A stretch of DNA of 64,000 nucleotides, taken from NCBI GenBank assembly GCA_015258715.1, contig JABZHR010000003.1, positions 1 through 64,000 of the forward strand, in the 5' to 3' direction. Positions 43,401 to 52,477 of this stretch are shown here, piece by piece; the first letter of the stretch is position 1; each line of letters begins with the position of its first letter. Below the pieces are notes generated by a model. It was not told where the DNA came from and did no database searches. It saw nothing but the letters and a program-made list of their open reading frames with translations. Source of the DNA: Atopobium sp. GTDB lineage: Bacteria > Actinomycetota > Coriobacteriia > Coriobacteriales > Atopobiaceae. A program made the position numbers and the translations under genes.

Positions 43401-44511
43401 TGACTTTGAAAACCGTATTGGTTCGGTCTTTGGCGCCGCACCTCAGGGATACGCAGAGCCCTTCTCTTTTAAGAAGCTTGCCAAACGCGCAGCTAAAGAG
43501 ATGGAACGTGAGACGTATGAAATCGACGGTGTAGACACTGCACCTGCCCTGTATACCGTTTTAGTTGCTCCTCAAGACGATTCACTGATGCGTCCTCTTT
43601 ATGCTGATCTAACCGCAGAGGTTTCTGACTTTGTGGCTGCTCAGGCTCAGCAAAAAGATTATGTATTTGTAGGCCAGCCACTTGTTCGTTTTATGGTTGA
43701 CCCTTCTCTGAAACCTGGAAAATTTGCTGTCTTTGCAGAAAATGTTGACGGCAATACCCTTGACCAGCTACGCAATGAAGAGCGTGCATTCTTGGGCGGA
43801 AACTCCAGCGTTGGAGGAGCTGCAGCTCAAATGCCTCAGCAGCACAATTCTCGCGCTGCTGTTCAGCCAGAGCCACAGCCAGAGCCAGACCCTCTGTCCG
43901 TGGTCCGTCCTGTTGCCGCAGAAAATGCAACCCCAGAGGTTTTGGGGGACCTTGCTGGTACAGATGCCGGTCTTGCGGTAATGCCACCAGATTTTGTTGA
44001 GGCTCAAGGCGCAATTCCTGTTGTTTCTGCAGCTGAGTCCACCCCTATGCCTGTTCTTCCAAGCTCAAACGGACTTCCAGACCTTCCTGTTAACGGAGCT
44101 ATCCCAACAGCGGCTCCTGTCCCTATGACACAGCGTCGTATCACACCTTCCCTTGATGCACAGCTCAATGGCATGGGTGGACGTCCTTCTCGCAATTTGC
44201 AAGGCACACCACGTGCAAACATGGACGCTACCTGCATTTTGATTGATCGCCAGAGCGGTCGCTCGTATCGCGTTGAGGCTCCTCGCGCCATCATTGGTCG
44301 TGAGCGCTCTCAGGCAGACGTTGTTTTGCGCGATCCTAACGTTTCAAGACGTCACGCCGAGATGACCTATGACGGTCACGATTGGCATATTGCTGATTTG
44401 CACTCCACTAACGGAACGCTTGTCAACGATATCGACGTAGATGAGGTAATTCTGCGCGACGGAGACCTCATTACCATTGGTCTTATGGACCTTCAGTTCC
44501 GGGAGAACTAA
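43387..44511 (+). CDS. fhaA: FhaA-like protein (DUF3662 + FHA domain)
   Basis: The 374-residue protein has the N-terminal FhaA domain (M-S-F-L-S-D-F-E-N-R-I-G-S-V-F, through about residue 125), a Pro/Ala/Gln-rich linker, and a C-terminal FHA domain with I-I-G-R-E-R-S, S-R-R-H-A-E and H-S-T-N-G-T. FHA domains bind phosphothreonine. In mycobacteria FhaA binds phosphorylated MviN and tunes lipid II export. It overlaps the kinase gene, and its stop overlaps the fhaB start (TAATG). Confidence 0.93.
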   Translation: MSFLSDFENRIGSVFGAAPQGYAEPFSFKKLAKRAAKEMERETYEIDGVDTAPALYTVLVAPQDDSLMRPLYADLTAEVSDFVAAQAQQKDYVFVGQPLVRFMVDPSLKPGKFAVFAENVDGNTLDQLRNEERAFLGGNSSVGGAAAQMPQQHNSRAAVQPEPQPEPDPLSVVRPVAAENATPEVLGDLAGTDAGLAVMPPDFVEAQGAIPVVSAAESTPMPVLPSSNGLPDLPVNGAIPTAAPVPMTQRRITPSLDAQLNGMGGRPSRNLQGTPRANMDATCILIDRQSGRSYRVEAPRAIIGRERSQADVVLRDPNVSRRHAEMTYDGHDWHIADLHSTNGTLVNDIDVDEVILRDGDLITIGLMDLQFREN

Positions 44512-44924
44512 TGATTGATCTGATTCTCTTTGCAGGACGCGTTCTGCTTGTTGTCCTGCTATACATCTTCCTGTTCTCAGTCATGCGCACAGGCATTGGC
44601 CTTGTCCGCGGACAGCGCAAAGACGGAGCTATTTGGTCCGTTGATGTCGAGAAGGGCGTCAAGTCCTTACGTGGTCTGCATGTAGATATCTTGGGACCCG
44701 TTGTTATTGGACGCTCCCCTTCTTCTGACATTGTGATTGACGAACCCTACGTTTCTGCATCACATGCCCGCTTTACCATCCAGGGACCCGCTCTGGTGCT
44801 TGAAGACCTTGGTTCCACAAACGGAACTATGGTAAATGGTCACATCATCGAACAGCCTGTTACGCTTCGCGACACAGATGAAGTCCAGGTCGGCGATGTG
44901 ATTATGCGTGTTGGACGTCGATAA
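44511..44924 (+). CDS. fhaB: FhaB-like membrane-anchored FHA protein
   Basis: The 137-residue protein has one N-terminal membrane helix (about 5-27) and an FHA domain with V-I-G-R-S-P-S-S-D, A-S-H-A-R-F and G-S-T-N-G-T-M-V-N-G. In actinobacteria the FhaB (FipA) protein links Ser/Thr kinase signalling to the division machinery. It lies between fhaA and the phosphatase gene, as in Mycobacterium. Confidence 0.93.
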   Translation: MIDLILFAGRVLLVVLLYIFLFSVMRTGIGLVRGQRKDGAIWSVDVEKGVKSLRGLHVDILGPVVIGRSPSSDIVIDEPYVSASHARFTIQGPALVLEDLGSTNGTMVNGHIIEQPVTLRDTDEVQVGDVIMRVGRR

Positions 44925-44931
44925 GAGGCTC

Positions 44932-46191
44932 ATGGTTTCTTCTGATACAACACATATTTCCGATACACCTGCACAAGAGCCCGTCAGCGCTCCTGGCCGT
45001 TGCGAGCTGCCACTTGACGGTCGAGGCGATGCAGAGGCGGTTTCTGGCTCTAACACCTTTATTTCTTGGGGCGCCCGCTCTGACGTGGGATTAGTTCGCG
45101 AGCACAACGAAGACTCGTTCCTTTTGCGCACCCCTCTCTTTGCTATCTGTGACGGTATGGGTGGTCATGCAGCTGGAGAGGTAGCTAGCTCTATTGCCGT
45201 TAAGGTCATTGCTGAACAGGCACCAAGTACTGCAGACGATGTCCGTCTTGGTGCTGCAATTGAGGCTGCTAACCAGGAAGTTATTGATGCTCCTGCCAAG
45301 GGCATTGGCAAACCAGGCATGGGTTCTACCGCCTCAGCCGTTCTCATTGAGGGCAATCAGATGGCTGTTGCCCATGTTGGCGACTCTCGTATTTACCTGC
45401 TTCATCACGGAACTTTGGTCCGCATTACGCACGACCACAGCTACGTTGAGGAGCTTATTGATTCTGGCCAGATTACCGCTGATGAGGCGCGTACACATCC
45501 TTCTCGCTCGGTAGTTACGCGAGCTCTTGGCTCTGATCCAGACATGTACGCAGATCATTTCTCGCTTGAAGTATCTGATGGTGACCGCATCATCTTGTGC
45601 TCCGATGGCCTTTCTGGCATGGTGCCCGACGACGAGATTGAGTCCATTGCTGTCTCTAACGTCACCCCACAAAAAGCTGCTGATAACCTTGTTTCCGCAG
45701 CTCTTACCTATGGCGGATCAGACAATATCACCGTTATTGTCATCGATGTCTTGGATGACGGCATAGCCGATCAAACCAGACGACACCTTACCCGTGGCGT
45801 CATAGCAACGTTTATCTCGTTTCTTGCACTCTTTGCCGCCACTGTTGCCGTGTTCTTCCTGTTTGTAAGTAGCGAGTGGTACTTGGGAATTAACGGAACT
45901 ACCGTTGGCGTTTATCGAGGTATTCCTACAACAATCGCCGGCATAAATATGTCTTCGCTTGTTGAGACTACGTCTATTGAAATAAAAGATTTGCCTGACG
46001 CAGTTCAAGACTCACTAGCCGAAGGAATCCGCGTCAAAAACGAGGATGAAGCGCATAGTACCGTCGAGAATTACCGCAAACAAATTGACGACGCCAACAC
46101 TAAAGCGGTCAAAAAGAAAGAAGACGCTCAGTCTGGCGGAACACCCACAACAGAAACAACAACGTCAACAACAAGTTCGGGAGGTGAGTAG
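44932..46191 (+). CDS. pstP: PP2C-family Ser/Thr protein phosphatase, membrane anchored
   Basis: From the ATG at 44932 (AAGAGG upstream) the protein has 419 residues. The PP2C domain (about 45-275) carries R-E-H-N-E-D, I-C-D-G-M-G-G-H-A-A-G, G-M-G-S-T and S-D-N-I-T-V-I, the metal-binding aspartates. A membrane helix at about 296-320 is followed by an extracellular tail of about 100 residues. It dephosphorylates the kinases and FHA targets of this cluster. The next gene starts 2 bases after its stop. Confidence 0.95.
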   Translation: MVSSDTTHISDTPAQEPVSAPGRCELPLDGRGDAEAVSGSNTFISWGARSDVGLVREHNEDSFLLRTPLFAICDGMGGHAAGEVASSIAVKVIAEQAPSTADDVRLGAAIEAANQEVIDAPAKGIGKPGMGSTASAVLIEGNQMAVAHVGDSRIYLLHHGTLVRITHDHSYVEELIDSGQITADEARTHPSRSVVTRALGSDPDMYADHFSLEVSDGDRIILCSDGLSGMVPDDEIESIAVSNVTPQKAADNLVSAALTYGGSDNITVIVIDVLDDGIADQTRRHLTRGVIATFISFLALFAATVAVFFLFVSSEWYLGINGTTVGVYRGIPTTIAGINMSSLVETTSIEIKDLPDAVQDSLAEGIRVKNEDEAHSTVENYRKQIDDANTKAVKKKEDAQSGGTPTTETTTSTTSSGGE

Positions 46192-46193
46192 GA

Positions 46194-49058
46194 ATGGAAA
46201 AAGCAGGTGGACTAAGGCGTAATACAGAGCTCTTCTTACTGTTTGCAGGAGCAATTCCCGTATTTCTCCTGTACGCCATGTACATGATTACTGCTCGCTC
46301 AACACTCAGCCTTGAGACTATGGCCGTTCCTATTGGTCTCTTTGCAGCATTTACTGTGGCTCACATTGCTATTAGGTTCCTTGCTCCCGCAGCAGACCCC
46401 GCCATTCTCCCTATTGTGTTTGTGCTTTCGGGAATTGGCATCACCATGGTCACCAGACTTGCGCCAAATCTTGCAGTTAATCAAACCATTTGGCTCTTCA
46501 TCTCTGTTGTTGTCATGATTGTGGTGCTGGCAGTCATTAGAAACCTTGACGCGTTAGCACGCTACAAATACTCCATTGGTATTCTCGGCGTCATACTGCT
46601 TCTTCTGCCAATTGTTATTGGCCAGGACCGCTACGGCGCAAAACTCTGGATTTCTTTTGGCGCATTCACCTTCCAGCCTGGCGAGCTTGCAAAGATTGCC
46701 ATTACGCTCTTCCTGGCATTTTATCTTGCACTGAATCGAGAAGCCCTATCGGTCTCCATGCGTTCTTTTGGACCTTTCCGCATTCCTCGTTTCAAAATGC
46801 TGCTTCCTCTGTTTGTCATGTGGGGCATCAGTCTGATTGTTGTTATTTTTGAACGCGACCTTGGTAGCGCTCTGCTCTTCTTCGTGTTCTTTGTCATCAT
46901 GCTCTATGTAGCAACAGGTCGCGCTAGCTACGTTTTTGTCAGTATTGCGCTCTTGGCTATTGGCGGCGTAGTGCTGTACCACTTCTTTGGTCACGTTCAG
47001 ACTCGTGTCAACATTTGGCTTGATCCGTTCAAAGATCCCGCTGGAGACGGCTACCAAATTGTCCAGTCCCTCTATTCCATCGCAGATGGAGGTCTTGCTG
47101 GCACCGGAATTGATAAGGGAATGCCTACGCTGATCCCTATTGTTGAGTCTGACTTTATTTTCTCGGCCATTGCAGAAGAGATGGGTCTCTTTGGCGGAGC
47201 AGCAATCATTACCTTGTTCCTGCTCCTCACCGTTCGTGGCCTTGCAACAGCCGCTCGTGCAAAATCCGATTCATCTGCCTTTGCAGCAGCTGGTCTTACC
47301 AGTGTTTTAGCATTTCAGACCTTCCTTATTGTTGCAGGCGTTACTAAGCTCATGCCTCTAACTGGTGTCACCTTACCTTTCATGAGCCAGGGCGGCAGCT
47401 CTCTTCTTTCCAGCTTTATCATTGTTGCCCTGCTGCTTAGAGCGGGTGATGAGGGAACTGGTCGCGAGACAGAACTTGAGCCAAGTAAAAAAGTGCTTGA
47501 TTCCCAAAGACTTGAAATTTCTTCTGGTGGAGCTCATGCCTCCTCTGTTCTGCATGGCAGTCACATCCGCGGAGGCTTTGGTCTGCAGTCTGAAGAGTCT
47601 GGTGTTCTGGGACGTGTTGCTCTCGGAAAACGTCTAACCAATTTGGTTACCGTATTTACCCTCTTCTTCACCGTCCTTCTCGGCAATTTGACCTTCTTAA
47701 TGGTGATTGACGCTCCTAGACTTCAGGCGCTTCCTACCAACAACCACACCATTGCTAGGAGTGCATACGTTCAACGCGGCGCCATCATGACTTCTGACGG
47801 CGTCACCCTGGCAGAGAGCGTCAAGCAAGACGACGGCACCTACGTGCGCAACTATCCACACGACGGCATGGCTTCTCACACCGTTGGCTACATCTCTACC
47901 CAGTACGGAACTGCAGGTATTGAGTCCTCCATGAACGAGACACTCACGGGCCATGCAGATCATTCTGACTGGAGAAGCGCTCTGTACTCGATGGCTGGCG
48001 TCAATACCGCTGGTTCAAGCGTTGTTTTGACCATCAATTCCCAGATGCAGGCCGTGGCAGAAGCTGCGCTCCAGGGCTACTCGGGCTCCATTGTTGTCAT
48101 GGACCCAGCTACCGGAGCTGTACTTGCAAAGGCTTCTAGCCCTTCGTATACCCACGCTGAACTGGGTACTATTATCGAGTCCGGCACTGGCAGTCAGTTG
48201 GTCGACAGAACTACCCAGGCGCTCTACTCCCCTGGCTCATCATTCAAGACCATTACACTTTCTGCTGGTATTGATACGCATACCACCACGCTGGACACCA
48301 CCTATTCCGCTCCAGGAACCATGGAGCTTGGCGGCGGCACCATCCACAACTACGCCAACGAGGACATGGGCACCATTCCTCTGCGCGAGGCGTTTGCTCG
48401 CTCTTCCAATACGGCTTTGGCACAGCTTGGCGTTGCACTTGGTGCGGACAACCTGGTCAGCTATGCACGTGCTTTTGGTTATGGCACCGCACTTGGTCAG
48501 GACTTCTCCACAACTCCATCGCTGATGCCAAATCCTGCCGAGATGACCACTTGGGAGCTTGGCTGGGCAGCTTGCGGCCTTCCTGTTGGAGAGCACGCAA
48601 GTCCTGCAGGTCCTCAGACTACCGTCATGCAAAACGCTGTTGTAGCAGCAGCAATTGCTAACGGCGGCGTAGTCATGAACCCTTACATTGTTGATCGCGT
48701 TCTCTCACCAGAGGGAGCTGTTGTTTCTACAACGTCGCCAAAATCGCTTGGCCAGGCAGTGTCTGCAGATACCGCTGCGCAGGTTCGAGAAGCAATGCTG
48801 GGCGTTGTTGAATCCGGCACCGGTATGGGAGCGCGCGTTCCGGGTGTCAAGATTGCAGGTAAAACAGGTACAGCAGATGTCGAGAACGGTAACTTTAACT
48901 CGTTCTTCATCGGTTTTGCGCCTTACGACCACCCAACCCTTGTTGTTTCTGTTGTCATCGAAGGCAACGGCGAGAACGTTTTGGGTTACGGTGCTCAGGT
49001 TGGCGGCCGTGTTCTTGCGCAGTGCCTGAATATCCAAGCTTTGGGCGCTGCTTCGTAG
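46194..49058 (+). CDS. Fused RodA/FtsW glycosyltransferase and class B penicillin-binding protein
   Basis: This single 954-residue frame joins two normally separate proteins. Residues 1-425 are a SEDS polymerase with about ten helices and the signature Y-G-A-K-L-W-I-S-F-G, then E-S-D-F-I-F-S-A-I-A-E-E-M-G carrying the essential Asp, and F-M-S-Q-G-G-S-S-L. A linker (425-485) and a membrane helix (about 490-515) lead to a PbpA-like transpeptidase with S682-x-x-K685, S737-x-N739 and K890-T-G. Mycobacteria have separate rodA and pbpA here. No stop, frameshift or internal start with a clear ribosome site was seen at the junction. Confidence 0.94.
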   Translation: MEKAGGLRRNTELFLLFAGAIPVFLLYAMYMITARSTLSLETMAVPIGLFAAFTVAHIAIRFLAPAADPAILPIVFVLSGIGITMVTRLAPNLAVNQTIWLFISVVVMIVVLAVIRNLDALARYKYSIGILGVILLLLPIVIGQDRYGAKLWISFGAFTFQPGELAKIAITLFLAFYLALNREALSVSMRSFGPFRIPRFKMLLPLFVMWGISLIVVIFERDLGSALLFFVFFVIMLYVATGRASYVFVSIALLAIGGVVLYHFFGHVQTRVNIWLDPFKDPAGDGYQIVQSLYSIADGGLAGTGIDKGMPTLIPIVESDFIFSAIAEEMGLFGGAAIITLFLLLTVRGLATAARAKSDSSAFAAAGLTSVLAFQTFLIVAGVTKLMPLTGVTLPFMSQGGSSLLSSFIIVALLLRAGDEGTGRETELEPSKKVLDSQRLEISSGGAHASSVLHGSHIRGGFGLQSEESGVLGRVALGKRLTNLVTVFTLFFTVLLGNLTFLMVIDAPRLQALPTNNHTIARSAYVQRGAIMTSDGVTLAESVKQDDGTYVRNYPHDGMASHTVGYISTQYGTAGIESSMNETLTGHADHSDWRSALYSMAGVNTAGSSVVLTINSQMQAVAEAALQGYSGSIVVMDPATGAVLAKASSPSYTHAELGTIIESGTGSQLVDRTTQALYSPGSSFKTITLSAGIDTHTTTLDTTYSAPGTMELGGGTIHNYANEDMGTIPLREAFARSSNTALAQLGVALGADNLVSYARAFGYGTALGQDFSTTPSLMPNPAEMTTWELGWAACGLPVGEHASPAGPQTTVMQNAVVAAAIANGGVVMNPYIVDRVLSPEGAVVSTTSPKSLGQAVSADTAAQVREAMLGVVESGTGMGARVPGVKIAGKTGTADVENGNFNSFFIGFAPYDHPTLVVSVVIEGNGENVLGYGAQVGGRVLAQCLNIQALGAAS

Positions 49059-49158
49059 CACTCAAAACATCGCACGGTCTTCTCCCCAAGTAGTTGGGTG
49101 TGTTCTAAGATAGTAAGTGACGTGGCGAGAAAATCGCACGCTTGATAGGAGTTGAGTT

Positions 49159-51084
49159 ATGCCAGGTAGAATGCTCGGTGGGCGTTACCAGGTTCAAGAC
49201 AAAATTGGTACCGGTGGAATGGCCACCGTTTACCGCGGACAGGACCAGGTTCTTGGCCGTACTGTTGCCATCAAGATGATGCTGCCTCAGTACGCAAACG
49301 ATCCGTCCTTTGCTGCTCGTTTTAAGCAGGAAGCTCAGGCTGCAGCAGCACTCTCCAGTCCATATATCGTCTCGGTCTACGACTGGGGCAAGGACGGCGA
49401 GTCCTACTACATTGTCATGGAGTATCTGCGCGGTACAGACCTTAAGAGCGGCATCCGCAAGCATGGTGCCCTTGATTCCCGTAAGGTGGCTCAGATTGGC
49501 TCTCAGATTGCTCAGGCGCTGTCTGTAGCACACCGTCACGACATCATTCACCGTGACATCAAACCACAAAACATCATGGTTCAGCCAGATGGCAACATCA
49601 AGGTCATGGACTTTGGTATTGCTCGCGCAAAGAACAGCAGTCTAACCACCGATAACTCTGTTCTTGGCACCGCTCATTACGTTTCTCCAGAGCAAAGTAC
49701 CGGCAAGCCTTTGGGACCAACCACCGATATCTATTCCCTGGGTATTGTCATGTACGAGGCTGCTACTGGTCGCGTACCTTTTGCCGGCGACGACGCTATT
49801 AGCGTTGCTATGAAACAGGTCAACGAAGCTCCTCAGCCACCATCGCTGATCAACCCCAACGTTGACCCCGCTCTTGAGGCAATCATCCTTCGCTGCATGG
49901 AGAAAAACCCAGCCGACCGCTACCAAAGTGCTGACGAGCTTGCTCGCGCACTTCGCGATTTTATTGCCGGTCGTGCAACTATTCCAAGCAACACCACCGT
50001 GAGCCCTCGCATTGTGACGCCTCCTCAGCCAACTTCCAGGCTTGATCGTCGCGGTATCGATGGCTCCAACACCTACATGACCCGCGGTGGCGACACTGGT
50101 CGCCTCAACCGCGTCCATTCTCGTGAAGAGGCCGATGAGCTGGATAGACGCGAGAATAAGCGTCACAAGCGCAACGTTATTCTCGGCGTCCTGGGCGCTC
50201 TGGTTGTCCTAGCTCTTGCGGGTTTTGCCATCGCGCACATCCTCGGCAACTCTTCTCAGCAGTATTTGGTTCCACAGTTTGTTGGACAGACAAAAGACCA
50301 GGCAACTCAGGCACTAAATGCTTCTGGCAGCCACTTTAAGCTGGGAACTGTTACAGAAAGCTATAGCGATTCTGCACCTGAAGGCCAGGTCATTGACCAG
50401 ACTCCAAGCGCTAACAGGCAGGCCGCTGAAGGAACTGCTATCAATCTTGTTGTTTCTAAGGGTGCTAAACCTGCCGCGGCGGTTAAGGTACCTGACCTCA
50501 CTAATAAGAGTCCATCAGAGGCTGAGTCCGCTCTTGCTGCTGTTGGCCTCAAGGCAAGAAATGGCGATTCAGTTGAGTCAGACGACGTGACCGTTGGTTA
50601 CGTTGCAACTCAGGAACCAGCCGCAGGTAGCGATGCCAAAGCTGGTGATACCATCACCTATCATCTGTCTTCTGGCAAGGGTAAGGCAGATGTTCCAGAC
50701 GTCACAGAGATGACCGCCGAACGTGCATCTGATGTCCTGAAAGATGCAGGATTCAAGGTAGATACTCAGCAGCAGCCTTCGTCGAGCGTGCCTGAGGGCC
50801 GCGTTATCTCCCAGTCTCCAGCTAACGGCAAGGCAGATAAGGGCTCTACCGTAACGATCGTTGTTTCGTCTGGCGCCCAAAGCGGATCTGTTCCAAGCGT
50901 TGTCGGTAAGGACTTTGAGACGGCTCAAACCACGCTTGAGAACGCCGGCTTCCAGGTCAATACCGTCTGGGTATACGACGACAACGTCGCAACCGGCAAC
51001 GTAGTTGGACAGACGCCATCAAGCGCCGCACCTGGTGCTACGATCACCATTCGCGTCTCCAGCGGACCTCGCCCATCAGCGTAA
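49159..51084 (+). CDS. pknB: PASTA-domain Ser/Thr protein kinase (PknB type)
   Basis: The 641-residue kinase has G-T-G-G-M-A-T-V (glycine loop), Lys39 in V-A-I-K-M, the catalytic H-R-D-I-K-P-Q-N (131-138) and D-F-G at 151-153. A membrane helix (339-361) is followed by four extracellular PASTA domains at about 368-436, 438-504, 505-571 and 572-639. PASTA domains bind muropeptides or lipid II, so the kinase senses wall synthesis. The ATG follows AGGAG. It is the last gene of the cluster, 100 bases after the RodA-PBP gene. Confidence 0.97.
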   Translation: MPGRMLGGRYQVQDKIGTGGMATVYRGQDQVLGRTVAIKMMLPQYANDPSFAARFKQEAQAAAALSSPYIVSVYDWGKDGESYYIVMEYLRGTDLKSGIRKHGALDSRKVAQIGSQIAQALSVAHRHDIIHRDIKPQNIMVQPDGNIKVMDFGIARAKNSSLTTDNSVLGTAHYVSPEQSTGKPLGPTTDIYSLGIVMYEAATGRVPFAGDDAISVAMKQVNEAPQPPSLINPNVDPALEAIILRCMEKNPADRYQSADELARALRDFIAGRATIPSNTTVSPRIVTPPQPTSRLDRRGIDGSNTYMTRGGDTGRLNRVHSREEADELDRRENKRHKRNVILGVLGALVVLALAGFAIAHILGNSSQQYLVPQFVGQTKDQATQALNASGSHFKLGTVTESYSDSAPEGQVIDQTPSANRQAAEGTAINLVVSKGAKPAAAVKVPDLTNKSPSEAESALAAVGLKARNGDSVESDDVTVGYVATQEPAAGSDAKAGDTITYHLSSGKGKADVPDVTEMTAERASDVLKDAGFKVDTQQQPSSSVPEGRVISQSPANGKADKGSTVTIVVSSGAQSGSVPSVVGKDFETAQTTLENAGFQVNTVWVYDDNVATGNVVGQTPSSAAPGATITIRVSSGPRPSA

Positions 51085-51121
51085 GCTGCGCGCGCAACCA
51101 ATTGGCTCATCAAGTACGTTC

Positions 51122-51156
51122 AAGCCCTGTAACCGGGTTCGGTTGCAGGGCTTTTT
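51122..51156 (+). terminator. Intrinsic terminator of pknB and the cell-growth operon
   Basis: A 12-bp stem with one G-U pair (51123-51134 with 51141-51152), loop of 6, is followed by TTTTTGC, 38 bases after the pknB stop. Confidence 0.88.
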
Positions 51157-51651
51157 GCTGCCACAGAAAGAGTTCTGTGTCGGCATGTGTCGTTATCGGC
51201 TCCAACGCTGCGAGCGTTTCAACGCTTTTCGGGTCATAGACAACTGGTACAACCGACACGGCCTGTTTTGATGGTGGCTGAACACACCTATGTCGGATAA
51301 TCTGCCAAAAAGACGTATACATGACGCTGAAAATAGCTAAAGCATGCAGATTATCGTCATTAGGTGTGTAATATGCCCGCGTTTGAGCAGAATATCCGAC
51401 ATAGGTGTGTTGCTTAGAAGTGGAATTTACCTATAGTTAGATTTTTTATATTTCTCTATTCATTTTCAAGCATATTAGATGAAGTTTATACATAAATATG
51501 TATATCAGGCAGGGAGATCACTTGGCTATCAGACAGGATGCCTCTAGCTGTCCAGCTTTCTTGATTAAAAGCCAGACAATTCTTCAGCGAGGCGCGACTA
51601 GGCTGCGCTATTTCGACACGCCAAGCCTAAAACCCGACGCTAACACGCTGC
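51157..51651. other. Gap between pknB and tRNA-Arg(CCT) with repeat element and possible gene remnants
   Basis: No complete gene was recognised. Both strands are open over about 51110-51320; the plus-strand peptide ending R-V-I-D-N-W-Y-N-R-H-G-L-F at a TGA (51269-51271) could be the end of a degraded transposase, just before the inverted repeat at 51281, but this is not certain. A weak 59-codon frame (51498-51677, with an internal TTG after GGGAGATCAC) runs into the tRNA terminator. The middle (51412-51500) is AT-rich. Confidence 0.4.
51281..51411. repeat. 131-bp element with 25-bp inverted ends and an internal third copy
   Basis: The first copy (51281-51305) and the third (51387-51411) form a 25-bp inverted repeat with one mismatch; each contains CCTATGTCGGATA or its complement. 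A second copy (51346-51369) lies in the same orientation as the third, 41 bases before it, and differs at about five positions in its middle. The flanks GCTG and GCTT may be a worn target duplication. It could be a MITE, nested insertion-sequence ends, or alternative hairpins. Confidence 0.75.
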
Positions 51652-51690
51652 AGAAAGAAAAAACCGACAGCGCTTAGCCGTCGGTTTGAA
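51652..51690 (-). terminator. Terminator of tRNA-Arg(CCT)
   Basis: An 8-bp stem AAACCGAC/GTCGGTTT (51661-51668 with 51680-51687) is followed on the minus strand by TTTCTTTC. Confidence 0.85.
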
Positions 51691-51695
51691 ATCAA

Positions 51696-51771
51696 TGGTG
51701 CCCCCGGGCCGATTCGAACGGCCGACACCCGCTTTAGGAGAGCGGTGCTCTATCCCCTGAGCTACGAAGGC
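51696..51771 (-). tRNA. tRNA-Arg (CCT)
   Basis: On the minus strand the acceptor GCCTTCG pairs with CGGGGGC (two G-U pairs), the anticodon arm CCGCT-CTCCTAA-AGCGG reads CCT, the T loop is CCGTTCGAATCGG, and CCA is encoded (51696-51698). Confidence 0.95.
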
Positions 51772-51850
51772 ATGTGGGATATTCTACTCACGTAGGCTCG
51801 CGTACGCAAATCTCGCCAACGCTTGCGGCGCCGTCAGCAGCACGAAGCTG

Positions 51851-52477
51851 CTACTTGCGACGAGCCTTGCGCTCGGCCCTCTTTCTGTCGTACTCAGCCT
51901 GACGCTCGAGGTAGAAATCGTTGAGCTTCTTATCAGTCATGCCAGCAACCTTAGCCTCAATCTTCTTGCGAAGAGGACGCATCTTAAAGAAGCTGTAGAC
52001 GACCGAACCAAAGATGCAGAAGTAAGCAAAGACCAGCATGATGGCAGAAATCATACCAACGCCAGTGTTCAAATCTCTAGACTCAGGAACCATATAAGAA
52101 AGTACCAGCGTAATGATGGTTGCTACAAAGCCAAGACCCAGGAAGACCCACCAAACGCGCTCGGCACGATGGTAGTCTGGATCTGCGCGCAGCATTGCCT
52201 CAAATCCACGGCTGCGGATATCCTCGCGCTCGCGCTGACGAGCACGTGCAGCACGCTTCTCTTCTTTGCTCTTTGGTGCGCTGGAGCCGGAGCCAGAACC
52301 ACTCACGCGTACAGATGCAGCTGCCTCTCGTACTGGTTTTGCAGTAGCAGCAGATTTGCGACCAAAAGCGGAATACGAAGGACGCTCAGTCTCCTCAGAG
52401 TTTTCTTTCTTTGAAAGGCTTGCGGTAGCCTCACGCGCTTCTTTGGTTGCGCCTGTAATGGTGTCACGCAGTGACAT
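51851..52477 (-). CDS. Membrane protein with disordered basic N-terminus, function unknown
   Basis: The 208-residue protein has an Ala/Ser/Lys-rich N-terminal half (1-100, with a Gly/Ser stretch G-S-G-S-G-S-S), two membrane helices (about 109-130 and 143-165) and a highly charged C-terminus ending K-R-A-E-R-K-A-R-R-K. No family was recognised. Its ATG and ribosome site AAGGAGACCA lie inside the last codons of purC (14-base overlap), so it is translated with purC. Confidence 0.75.
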   Translation of the reverse strand: MSLRDTITGATKEAREATASLSKKENSEETERPSYSAFGRKSAATAKPVREAAASVRVSGSGSGSSAPKSKEEKRAARARQREREDIRSRGFEAMLRADPDYHRAERVWWVFLGLGFVATIITLVLSYMVPESRDLNTGVGMISAIMLVFAYFCIFGSVVYSFFKMRPLRKKIEAKVAGMTDKKLNDFYLERQAEYDRKRAERKARRK

